Of a stretch of DNA of 6,038 nt, positions 1 through 6,038 are shown piece by piece. Under the pieces are notes generated by a model, which saw only the letters and a list, made by a program, of their open reading frames with translations, was not told the origin of the DNA and did no database searches. The position numbers were made by a program, and so were the translations under genes. Location: assembly GCA_013694945.1 (NCBI GenBank), contig JACDBM010000302.1, forward strand, positions 1 through 6,038, in the 5' to 3' direction. Numbering within the stretch: position 1 is the first letter of the stretch; every line of letters begins with the position of its first letter. Source of the stretch: Chthoniobacterales bacterium (GTDB taxonomy: Bacteria; Verrucomicrobiota; Verrucomicrobiia; Chthoniobacterales; UBA10450).

Positions 1-18
1 CCCCCTATTCTTCGCGAG

Positions 19-690
19 ATGCGTATCCTGCTGATTGAAGACGAAAAGAAAACCGTCGCCTTTCTCACGAAAGGACTACAGGAGGGAGGATTTACCGTCG
101 ACACGGCCGCGGACGGCCCCGCTGGCCTGGAAATGGCACGCCATGAGCGTTTCGATCTCCTGATCGTAGACGTCATGTTGCCGGGGAAAGACGGATGGAC
201 AATTGTGCAGGAGTTACGCCGAGCGGGGATACAAACCCCTATTCTTTTTCTCACCGCCCGCGACAACGTCCGAGATCGCGTGAAAGGCCTCGAGCTCGGG
301 GCTGACGATTACCTTGTTAAGCCATTCGCGTTTTCAGAACTGATGGCTCGCGTCCGTTCGTTGTTACGGCGTTCTCCGGAACTGAAGAGCGAGGAATTGC
401 GCATCGCCGATTTGGAGATCGATACGAAACGGAACAAAGCCGTCCGTTCCGGCGTCGCGTTAAATTTGACACCCAAAGAATTTCTCCTCCTCGCGCATCT
501 CGCGCGCTCAAAGGGTGAAGTGGTTTCTCGCCGTCAGATCGTCGAACACGTTTGGGATTTGGAGTTCGAGCCGGACACCAATGTCGTCGACGTGGTGGTG
601 CGGCGTCTGCGCGCAAAGGTGGACGATCCATTCGAGACCAAGCTGGTCCACACAGTTCGGGGTGTCGGCTATGCCCTCAACAGCGATTGA
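19..690 (+). CDS. OmpR/PhoB-family response regulator, CusR/CopR-like
   Basis: This is a 223-residue cytoplasmic DNA-binding response regulator, the usual length for the OmpR/PhoB family. The receiver domain (about residues 1-115) has the acidic pocket E7/D8, the phospho-acceptor D51 in VDVMLPGKDG, the switch threonine T79 and the conserved lysine K101 before P102-F103. The C-terminal winged helix (about 125-222) shows LTPKEFLLL and the closing VVDVVVRRLRAKVDDPF...VRGVGYAL pattern. All key residues are present, so phosphorylation by the adjacent kinase is expected. The ATG is followed directly by the beta-1 strand RILLIEDE, and no other start codon lies between it and the window edge. No strong Shine-Dalgarno is visible in the 18 upstream bases. 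It overlaps the kinase gene by 20 bases, indicating co-transcription. Sequence style and the kinase partner match copper/silver regulators (CusR, CopR), but the targets are unknown. Confidence 0.96.
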   Translation: MRILLIEDEKKTVAFLTKGLQEGGFTVDTAADGPAGLEMARHERFDLLIVDVMLPGKDGWTIVQELRRAGIQTPILFLTARDNVRDRVKGLELGADDYLVKPFAFSELMARVRSLLRRSPELKSEELRIADLEIDTKRNKAVRSGVALNLTPKEFLLLAHLARSKGEVVSRRQIVEHVWDLEFEPDTNVVDVVVRRLRAKVDDPFETKLVHTVRGVGYALNSD

Positions 691-2065
691 AGCGCGCTCG
701 ATTTCGGCAGAGCTCGTCCTGCTCTTCACGGTCGCGGCGGCGGTGTTGCTCTCCGCCGGATTGGGGATTTTGTATTGGCTTGTTGTCCAACACGCCGTCG
801 CGGAGGACAACGCGGTTCTCGCTGACAAGGTTTCGGCTGTTCGCGCGCAACTGGAGAACGCAGGCGGAGCGGGAGCGCTCGATCAAGAGCTGAAAACTTC
901 ACAGGCCGGGGACCGGATCACTTATTGGGTGCGGGTGATCGACTCCAGTGGCACCTCCGTTGCAAAGACACCAGGGATCGATGCGATACTCGGAGAGGCG
1001 AGCGTTGCGGAGAGATCGGGTAACGTGGCTACTTATCGTCGCGACGGCAAGATGCTAGCGGTGGTTTCCCTAAATCAGACAGTCGGTGGCCAGAACTACA
1101 CGATCGAAGTGGCCCAAGACCGTTCCGCGGATGAGGAGTTCACGAAACACTTTGGCTTGCTCCTGGGTGGAGTTCTTGTCGGCGGGATCGCGGCCTCGGC
1201 GGTCATTGCGCGGATTGTGACCAAACGGGGATTGCGACCTTTGGCGGAGATGACGCGCTCTTTCGAGCGGATCGGACCGGAACATCTGCACGAACGCGTG
1301 CCGCCAACGGGTTGGCCGCGCGAGCTCCGGCCGCTGGCACGTGCTTTCGCCGAGATGCTCGAACGCCTCGAAGGTTCCTTCAGGCGGCTCTCTCAATTCT
1401 CGGCCGATCTCGCCCATGAACTTCGAACGCCGATTGCGAACCTCCGGGGCGAGGCAGAAGTGGCGTTGACCCGGCCCCGCAGCGCTGACGAGTACCGCGC
1501 GGTTCTGGAGTCGAATGTCGCCGAATGCGAAAGGCTGGCCGGCGTCATTGATAAAATGCTTTTTCTTGCGCGCGCAGATGCTGCGGAGGGACAGCTGGAT
1601 CGGATTTGTTTTGATGGCCGCGCCAGCCTGGAAAAGATCGTCGGATTTTACCAGACGATGGCGGAAGAGCGAGAGGTCAAGATTGCCTGCGCCGGAAAGG
1701 GTGAGGTGTTTGCCGATCCGGTTTTGTTCGGTCGAGCGGTGAGCAATTTATTGGACAATGCGCTTCGTTTCACGCCGCGAGGCGGACGGATTGCAATCGC
1801 GGTCGCAAAACGCAACGCTCACTGCGAAATTTCCGTCGCAGATAATGGACCGGGGATACCATCAGCGCACCTTCCGCACGTGTTTGACCGTTTCTATCGT
1901 GCCGATTCCTCGCGGAGTTCGCAAGGAACGGGACTCGGTCTCGCTTTGGTGAAGTCGATCTCAGAACTCCATGGCGGAACGGCGGAGGTGCGCAGCGTGG
2001 CCGGACACGGAACAACCGTGACCCTGGTTTTTCCGGAACAGCTCACCCGAGCGCCGGAGGCCTAA
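671..2065 (+). CDS. Membrane sensor histidine kinase, CusS/heavy-metal-sensor type
   Basis: This is the cognate sensor kinase, 464 residues from the ATG at 671, a normal length for CusS-type kinases. In order it has TM1 (about 15-39), a periplasmic sensor region of about 120 residues (41-160), TM2 (about 161-183), HAMP (about 180-236), HisKA with phospho-acceptor H249 in DLAHELRTPI, and a HATPase domain. The HATPase has an N box (N359-LLD-N363), G1 (D391-NGPG) and G2 (G419-TGLGL). The stretch HLHERVP...WPRELRPLA...SFRRLSQFSADLAHELRTPI is typical of the heavy-metal sensor kinase family. The frame is open back to 515, but that longer version would run out of frame through the regulator and lacks a sensible N-terminus. 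The ATG at 671 precedes TM1 properly and has a weak GGGGTG six bases upstream. The 20-base overlap with the regulator suggests translational coupling. The ligand is not evident: the periplasmic part shows no His/Met-rich metal motif. Confidence 0.94.
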   Translation: MPSTAIEARSISAELVLLFTVAAAVLLSAGLGILYWLVVQHAVAEDNAVLADKVSAVRAQLENAGGAGALDQELKTSQAGDRITYWVRVIDSSGTSVAKTPGIDAILGEASVAERSGNVATYRRDGKMLAVVSLNQTVGGQNYTIEVAQDRSADEEFTKHFGLLLGGVLVGGIAASAVIARIVTKRGLRPLAEMTRSFERIGPEHLHERVPPTGWPRELRPLARAFAEMLERLEGSFRRLSQFSADLAHELRTPIANLRGEAEVALTRPRSADEYRAVLESNVAECERLAGVIDKMLFLARADAAEGQLDRICFDGRASLEKIVGFYQTMAEEREVKIACAGKGEVFADPVLFGRAVSNLLDNALRFTPRGGRIAIAVAKRNAHCEISVADNGPGIPSAHLPHVFDRFYRADSSRSSQGTGLGLALVKSISELHGGTAEVRSVAGHGTTVTLVFPEQLTRAPEA

Positions 2066-2075
2066 CAGATTGGTG

Positions 2076-2612
2076 CTATTGATTCGCATTGCGCTTCAGG
2101 CGGCGCGCTACGCCCGTCCAGTAGACGAAATAGTATCCGAGAACGACAGCGCCGACCGCCAATGAACCAGCGGCGCCTGAGGTGGCGAGCCACGAGCCAC
2201 CGGACTCAGCCTCGTGCCACGCCCGCCAGGCGCGCCAGAACCCGTATAACAGTCGCGCCATGATCGCGAGTGTGATGATCAGGACGAGCGGACGATTAGG
2301 CGTGTAGTGCAACGCGCGGGCTGTCGCCTCCCACCGGGTCAATTTTAATCCGAGCAGGCCAAGTCCGCCTCCTCCCAAGACGCCCGCAACTCCGTAGAAA
2401 AATGTATCGGCAACCCACGCGTTCACGATCGCAGCGGCCAGCAGGAAGAGCGCGGTGGAGAAGCCGATGAGGACCACATTGAGCGTGGCCACCCACCCTC
2501 GCGCACGCCGTCGGGCCGTGCCGACGCGATAGCGTTGTACAATCGAGAGCGGCAGCAATACGACGAAGGCCAAGGGCAGGAGCAAGACAATGGCGAAGAG
2601 GACCAGCGGCAC
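2076..2612 (-). CDS. Small polytopic membrane protein of unknown function
   Basis: This is a 178-residue, very hydrophobic protein with about five predicted membrane segments, near residues 2-25, 41-67, 71-91, 109-126 and 146-167. A basic loop (RYRVGTARRRARGW, 27-40) follows the first segment, suggesting it faces the cytoplasm. The motif TRWE...LHYTPNRPLVLIITLAIMARLLYGFWRAW (92-129) looks like a conserved core. It resembles the DUF1453/CcdC-like group of small membrane proteins, but I cannot confirm that, and no catalytic motif is visible. The start is a GTG at 2610-2612, with an in-frame TAA four codons upstream and no alternative start nearby; no clear Shine-Dalgarno is seen. It converges on the kinase gene with 10 bases between stop codons and diverges from the DUF2911 gene. 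Function is unknown; the hydrophobicity pattern and conserved-looking core make it a credible gene. Confidence 0.82.
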   Translation of the reverse strand: MPLVLFAIVLLLPLAFVVLLPLSIVQRYRVGTARRRARGWVATLNVVLIGFSTALFLLAAAIVNAWVADTFFYGVAGVLGGGGLGLLGLKLTRWEATARALHYTPNRPLVLIITLAIMARLLYGFWRAWRAWHEAESGGSWLATSGAAGSLAVGAVVLGYYFVYWTGVARRLKRNANQ

Positions 2613-2732
2613 GAAGTGAAGTTACCGCGCGCATCGCCTTCTGGCAGTAATTCAGTGTTGCGTAAAGATCGCAGTGCGCGACGCGAGTGAGGAACGCGCA
2701 AGCGCATAAGCTGGTCGCGGTCGAGCCGCGAT

Positions 2733-2759
2733 TTGATTCTGGCGCCGGTGCGGTATCTT
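2733..2759 (+). promoter_or_regulatory. Possible sigma-70-like promoter of the DUF2911 gene
   Basis: TTGATT (2733-2738) and TATCTT (2754-2759) resemble -35 and -10 boxes, each matching four of six consensus bases, with a 15-base spacer that is shorter than the usual 17. Transcription would begin only a few bases before the ATG at 2770, giving an almost leaderless message. That would fit the lack of any Shine-Dalgarno there. This is a by-eye match in a GC-rich region and is weak evidence. Confidence 0.25.
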
Positions 2760-2769
2760 CCCGCCACCT

Positions 2770-3648
2770 ATGCGCCAACTACGTTTCCACTTTGTCTCAC
2801 TTACTGTCGCCGCCCTTACGCTCACCGCGCCTTCGGCAATCACTTTTGCTCAGGAGAAAATCGAGTTCCCGGATGTTAGTCAAAGAGGGACACTCAAGCA
2901 GCGGGTCGGTCTGACCAATATCGAGATCGACTACTCGCGGCCGAACAAGAACAACCGCGAAATTTTCGGTGGGCTAGTCCCGTTCGGAAAGCTCTGGCGA
3001 ACCGGCGCCGACGCGCCGACGAAGATCAGATTCAGTGATACGGTGAAGCTAGGAGACAAAGAGGTTCCGGCCGGCGAGTACGCGCTCTTCACCATCCCAA
3101 ACGCAACCGAGTGGATCATTGTCCTCTCGAAGGACGCCAAAGTCCAAAGCGCGGCCGATTACAAGCAGGAGAACGACGCAGCGCGGATCACGGCGAAACC
3201 AATATCTCTGTCTGCTGTCGTCGAGACATTCACCATCGGTTTGGCCGATGTGAAAGGAGCGTCGGCGACTCTCCACCTTGATTGGGATGAGACGCGCGTG
3301 CCTGTGCAGCTAGCGACAGATGATGTGGAACAGGTGAGCAGCAAGCTCGAAGCAGCGGCGAAAGGAACAACGCCACTCGACCCGCGCGTCGCTTATCAGG
3401 CGGCGAGCTTCTATTACGACAACAATAAAGACATGAGCCAGGCGGCGAAGTGGATAGATCAGGCTCTCGCGAAGAACCCGGACGCCTATTTCATGCATTT
3501 CAAAAAAGCGCAGATTCAAGCGAAACTCGGGAACAAGAAAGAGGCCACGGCGTCCGCGCAGAAAACGATCGAGATTCTCCGGGCCGACAAAGAGCCGGAC
3601 GAGTCCGCCATTCAAAACGCTCAGCAAATAATCGATAGCTCGAAGTGA
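2770..3648 (+). CDS. Exported DUF2911 domain protein with C-terminal TPR-like region
   Basis: This 292-residue protein begins with a signal peptide: basic MRQLRFH, a hydrophobic core to about residue 26, and a likely cut after A27 (TFA|Q). Export to the periplasm or envelope is expected. Residues about 35-185 match DUF2911: YSRPNKNNREIFGGLVPFGKLWRTGAD (55-81), then strands including EVPAGEYALFTIP and EWIIVLSKD. The biochemical role of DUF2911 is not established. After about residue 200 the protein becomes helical, with RVAYQAASFYYDNNKDMSQAAKWIDQALAKNPDAYFMHFKKAQIQAKLGNKKEATASAQKTIEIL reading as about two TPR-like hairpins, which usually mediate protein contacts. The ATG at 2770 directly precedes the signal peptide. 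The 10 bases before it (CCGCCACCT plus context) contain no Shine-Dalgarno. The gene diverges from the membrane-protein gene and lies 105 bases before the earliest conventional start of the PIG-L gene. Confidence 0.92.
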   Translation: MRQLRFHFVSLTVAALTLTAPSAITFAQEKIEFPDVSQRGTLKQRVGLTNIEIDYSRPNKNNREIFGGLVPFGKLWRTGADAPTKIRFSDTVKLGDKEVPAGEYALFTIPNATEWIIVLSKDAKVQSAADYKQENDAARITAKPISLSAVVETFTIGLADVKGASATLHLDWDETRVPVQLATDDVEQVSSKLEAAAKGTTPLDPRVAYQAASFYYDNNKDMSQAAKWIDQALAKNPDAYFMHFKKAQIQAKLGNKKEATASAQKTIEILRADKEPDESAIQNAQQIIDSSK

Positions 3649-3680
3649 GGAACTTCCCCCGAGCGCTCGATGTGTGATCT

Positions 3681-3722
3681 GTCATCTCGAGTCCCGAAAG
3701 CTTTCGGAGCGAGGGATTTCAC
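3681..3722. repeat. REP-like palindromic element (stem-loop)
   Basis: The core CCGAAAGCTTTCGG (3694-3707) is a perfect 14-base palindrome. Flanking CTCG (3687-3690) and CGAG (3710-3713) extend it with small bulges, and the outer GTCATCTCGAG / CGAGGGATTTCAC sides pair partly. The pattern GTCATC-TCGAG...CGAGGGAT-TC resembles short dispersed intergenic repeats seen in many copies in several bacterial phyla; copy number here cannot be judged from one window. It lies 32 bases after the DUF2911 stop codon and before the PIG-L gene. A strong hairpin there could stabilise message ends or weakly terminate transcription, but there is no T-tract on either strand for a standard intrinsic terminator. Confidence 0.6.
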
Positions 3723-3734
3723 AAAAAGCCGCTG

Positions 3735-3750
3735 AAGTTCAAAAGTTCAA
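3735..3750. repeat. Tandem octamer AAGTTCAA x2
   Basis: Two perfect back-to-back copies of AAGTTCAA (3735-3742 and 3743-3750) sit between the stem-loop repeat and the PIG-L frame, in a locally AT-richer patch. This could be an operator-like direct repeat, or simply chance or slippage. No regulator is suggested by the sequence. Confidence 0.35.
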
Positions 3751-3753
3751 CAC

Positions 3754-6038
3754 GTGGATTTCGAAGCGACGGCTCGTCAGATTCTCTGTCGCCGCGCGAA
3801 CACGGGAGGCCCTTCGCTGTCTGCGCGGCTTAAGATAACAAGCCTGGTTTTCGTGCTGGCTACCCAAGCAGTTGCTTCGGCATCGACGACGCATGGTGCT
3901 GAAGATCTTCCTGCTATGAATGCCGCGGAAATCCGGCTCGCGCTCGAAAAGCTCAATGTGCTTGGCCGTGTGCTCTACGTCGCGGCGCATCCCGATGATG
4001 AAAACACAGGGCTGATTTCGTTTTGGGCGAATGGCACGCTTTACGAGTCAGCGTATCTTTCGGTGACGCGCGGAGACGGCGGGCAAAATCTTATCGGCCC
4101 GGAGTTGCGCGAGCAGCTCGGTGTCATCCGCACGCAGGAACTGCTCGCCGCACGGCGCACCGATCACGGCCGGCAATTCTTCACCCGCGCGAACGACTTT
4201 GGCTATTCGAAATCTGTCGGCGAAACGCTGCGGATTTGGGATCGCGGCAAAATTCTGGCGGACGTCGTCTGGGTAATCCGCCAATTTCGGCCAGACGTGA
4301 TCGTGACGCGCTTTTCGTTGGAAGATGACTTCACGCATGGGCATCATACCGCCTCGGCACAACTGGCGCAGGAAGCGTTTCGTGCCGCCGCGGATCCGCA
4401 GCGGTTTCCCGAGCAGTTGAAGTTCGTCGAGCCCTGGCAAGCCGCGCGGCTGCTCTGGAACACCTCGCAGTTCTTCTTTCGCGCGCGCAATCAACCATTC
4501 GACTCCACCGGGTTAATTAGCATCGAGGCCGGCGCCTATCAGCCTCTCCTCGGCAAATCGTATGGAGAGATTGCGGCTGCGAGCCGCACCATGCACAAAA
4601 GCCAGGGCTTCGGGGTGAGCATCGAACGCGATGCGCAGAAGGAGTATTTCAAACTGCTCGATGGCTCGCCCGCGGAGGAGGGGAATCTCTTTAGCGGGAT
4701 CGACACAACCTGGTCCCGCGTCCGGAAGGCAGCGGGCATCGAGGAAAAAATCTGCGCCATCATCGGCAATTACGACATGGCTAGTCCCGCTGCCTCGGTC
4801 CCCGCTCTAGTTGAACTGCGGAAGTCGTTAAGCGAAAACGGCAAAGACTTTTGGATGCGCGAGAAGCTCACACAAACCGATAACATCATTGCCGCCTGCC
4901 TCGGTCTGCATTTCGAAGCCGTTACGGAAAGAGAGGCAGCGCAACCCGGCGACACGCTCAACGTCCAGATCGAAGCGATCAATCGCTCCGACGTTCCGGT
5001 GCAATTCAGCTCGGTGCGGGTCGCGAGCGGAGAGGTGACCTCAGTCAATGCGGCCTTGCCCGCCCTCGAGCTTCTCACAAGAAAATTCCCCCTTAAGTTG
5101 TCGGAGAACATTCCATTTTCTCAGCCGTATTGGCTGCGGGAACCGGGCAGTCTCGGGACGTTCGCAGTGGGAGACCAGACGCTAATTGGTCGGGCCGAAA
5201 GCCTGCCTGCGTTTCCGGTCGAAGTGACTGTGCAGGTCGCTGACCAGGAAATCACTTACAATCTGGAGCCGCGGTTTCGCAAACTGGATCGTGTCGAAGG
5301 CGAAGTCAGCCGATCTCTTGTGATCGCGCCGGCTGCGTTTGTTGATCTTCCGAGACCTGTTTTCGTTTTCGGCAATCAGGAACCGAAAAGGCTGGACGTT
5401 CGAGTGATCGCTTCTGCCGAGAATGTGAAAACCACCGTAGCTCTGGAAGCTCCTGCCGGCTGGAAGATCGAACCTGCGTCAGCCCCGGTAGATCTCCATG
5501 GGTCGGAAAGCGAGACAACTTGCACCTTCCACATCACGCCCCCGGCTGCGGAAGGTGAGGGGACGCTTCGCGCCGTGCTGAGTGCTTCGGGCGGCGAGAC
5601 CCGCATGGCGTACAGCAGGCAACGCATCGAATACCCACACATTGAACTGCAAACGCTGATCTCTCCGACTCAAGCGCGGATTGTTCGCGCGAAGATCGAG
5701 AACAAAGCCAAGCGGATCGGTTATCTCCCTGGAGCTGGCGACGCAATCCCGGAGAGCCTGCATGAAATCGGGTCGGACGTTAAAATCTTGGCGGATGGAG
5801 AGGTGAAGGCGGAGAACCTCGCCTCCTTTGATGCGATCGTCGTGGGCGTGCGCGCGGCAAACGTGCACCCGGCGCGCGTGGCGACCTGGTTTCCGGAGCT
5901 GCTCGCCTACGCAAGGAATGGTGGCGTCGTAATTTACCAGTACAACACGATCCCAGGGCCACAGCCGGAGCACCTGCCGTATCCGCTGAAGATCGGGCGC
6001 GATCGAGTCACCGATGAGAAAGCGGAGATCCGGATCCT
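3754..6038 (+). CDS. Exported PIG-L/LmbE-family deacetylase, multi-domain, 3' truncated by window end
   Basis: The open frame begins after the TGA at 3733 and has no stop before the window ends, so the C-terminus is missing. From the GTG at 3754 it gives 761 residues. A signal peptide (LKITSLVFVLATQAVASA, ending about residue 43) predicts export. The PIG-L zinc-hydrolase domain follows: AAHPDDE with H79 and D82 as probable metal ligands and D81 as probable base, TRGDGGQN (105-112), and HGHHTASA with H198 as the third metal ligand. This family removes N-acetyl groups from amino-sugar conjugates; the substrate here is unknown. A long beta-rich middle follows, including a NEW3-like segment (about 546-612). 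Next comes a Rossmann-like region (about 653-732: RIGYLPGAGDAIPESL, FDAIVVGVRAAN, GGVVIYQYNT) resembling ThuA or amidotransferase-like folds. Relatives of this layout that I recall are somewhat longer, so perhaps 70-100 residues are missing. The start is uncertain: GTG 3754 (long N-terminus), CTG 3817 (ideal signal peptide and Shine-Dalgarno), GTG 3853, or ATG 3916 (loses the signal peptide). Confidence 0.9.
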   Translation, partial: MDFEATARQILCRRANTGGPSLSARLKITSLVFVLATQAVASASTTHGAEDLPAMNAAEIRLALEKLNVLGRVLYVAAHPDDENTGLISFWANGTLYESAYLSVTRGDGGQNLIGPELREQLGVIRTQELLAARRTDHGRQFFTRANDFGYSKSVGETLRIWDRGKILADVVWVIRQFRPDVIVTRFSLEDDFTHGHHTASAQLAQEAFRAAADPQRFPEQLKFVEPWQAARLLWNTSQFFFRARNQPFDSTGLISIEAGAYQPLLGKSYGEIAAASRTMHKSQGFGVSIERDAQKEYFKLLDGSPAEEGNLFSGIDTTWSRVRKAAGIEEKICAIIGNYDMASPAASVPALVELRKSLSENGKDFWMREKLTQTDNIIAACLGLHFEAVTEREAAQPGDTLNVQIEAINRSDVPVQFSSVRVASGEVTSVNAALPALELLTRKFPLKLSENIPFSQPYWLREPGSLGTFAVGDQTLIGRAESLPAFPVEVTVQVADQEITYNLEPRFRKLDRVEGEVSRSLVIAPAAFVDLPRPVFVFGNQEPKRLDVRVIASAENVKTTVALEAPAGWKIEPASAPVDLHGSESETTCTFHITPPAAEGEGTLRAVLSASGGETRMAYSRQRIEYPHIELQTLISPTQARIVRAKIENKAKRIGYLPGAGDAIPESLHEIGSDVKILADGEVKAENLASFDAIVVGVRAANVHPARVATWFPELLAYARNGGVVIYQYNTIPGPQPEHLPYPLKIGRDRVTDEKAEIRI
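3804..3809 (+). promoter_or_regulatory. Shine-Dalgarno-like GGGAGG before an in-frame CTG codon
   Basis: GGGAGG lies seven bases before CTG 3817-3819, which is in frame with the PIG-L protein. Starting there gives the N-terminus M-S-A-R-L-K-I-T-S-L-V-F-V-L-A-T-Q-A-V-A-S-A, a compact textbook signal peptide. The conventional GTG at 3754 has no comparable ribosome-binding site and adds 21 residues before it. CTG starts are rare, so this remains a hypothesis that would shift the annotated start. Confidence 0.4.

Noticed and set aside
2..246. An 11-base match CCCCTATTCTT at 2-12 and 236-246
   Set aside because: The second copy is inside coding sequence for a conserved receiver motif (TPILF). It is probably chance, with no flanking similarity.
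515..670. N-terminal extension of the histidine kinase frame back to an ATG at 515
   Set aside because: It overlaps the regulator's DNA-binding domain out of frame, gives an unlikely Trp/Ser-rich sequence, and the ATG at 671 gives the normal kinase start just before TM1.
508..828. 106-codon minus-strand open frame across the regulator-kinase junction
   Set aside because: It lies opposite two well-supported overlapping genes and has no recognisable content.
2296..2778. 160-codon minus-strand open frame overlapping the membrane-protein gene
   Set aside because: Its Cys/Arg/His-rich sequence is not protein-like, whereas the overlapping frame 2076-2612 has clean membrane segments.
3681..3722. 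Intrinsic transcription terminator for the DUF2911 gene
   Set aside because: The hairpin is good, but no run of T follows it on either strand, so it is recorded as a repeat instead.
4048..4494. 148-codon minus-strand open frame opposite the PIG-L catalytic domain
   Set aside because: It is antisense to the conserved zinc-site region, and no family resemblance or ribosome-binding site was seen.
5479..5973. 164-codon minus-strand open frame opposite the PIG-L gene
   Set aside because: It is a shadow of a high-GC coding frame. Its composition is Arg/His-rich with no recognisable domain, while the plus strand encodes a clear protein.

Overview
The window is 6,038 bases of fairly GC-rich DNA with bacterial gene organisation. 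It holds four complete genes and a fifth that runs off the right edge. Coding is dense; no stretch over about 160 bases lacks a gene. The taxon cannot be fixed from sequence alone. The mix of a DUF2911 exported protein, a very long exported PIG-L/LmbE protein and a GTCATCTCGAG...CGAGGGAT palindromic repeat fits a free-living, soil-type Verrucomicrobiota or Acidobacteriota genome. That is an inference from family distribution, not a measurement.

Left block (19-2065, + strand): a two-component system of the CusR/CusS (heavy-metal sensor) type. An OmpR-family response regulator overlaps by 20 bases the start of a membrane histidine kinase with two transmembrane segments, HAMP, HisKA and HATPase domains. 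All phosphotransfer and ATP-binding motifs are intact. No efflux or metal-resistance gene lies in the window, so the signal is unknown.

Middle block: a small polytopic membrane protein on the minus strand (2076-2612) converges on the kinase with only 10 bases between stop codons. It diverges from a DUF2911 protein (2770-3648, +) across a 157-base intergenic region. The DUF2911 protein has a signal peptide and a C-terminal helical, TPR-like extension.

Right block: 3649-3753 carries a stem-loop repeat of the dispersed palindromic (REP-like) kind and a small tandem octamer. It is followed by a long open frame encoding an exported PIG-L (LmbE-like) zinc deacetylase with a middle beta-rich region and a C-terminal ThuA/glutamine-amidotransferase-like region. 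This gene has no stop codon before the window ends. Its start is unresolved: the best signal peptide and Shine-Dalgarno fit point to a CTG codon.

No RNA gene, CRISPR array, insertion sequence or clear mobile element was seen. I found no convincing new multi-gene system. The most useful leads are the PIG-L start and architecture, the repeat, and the DUF2911-helical repeat fusion.
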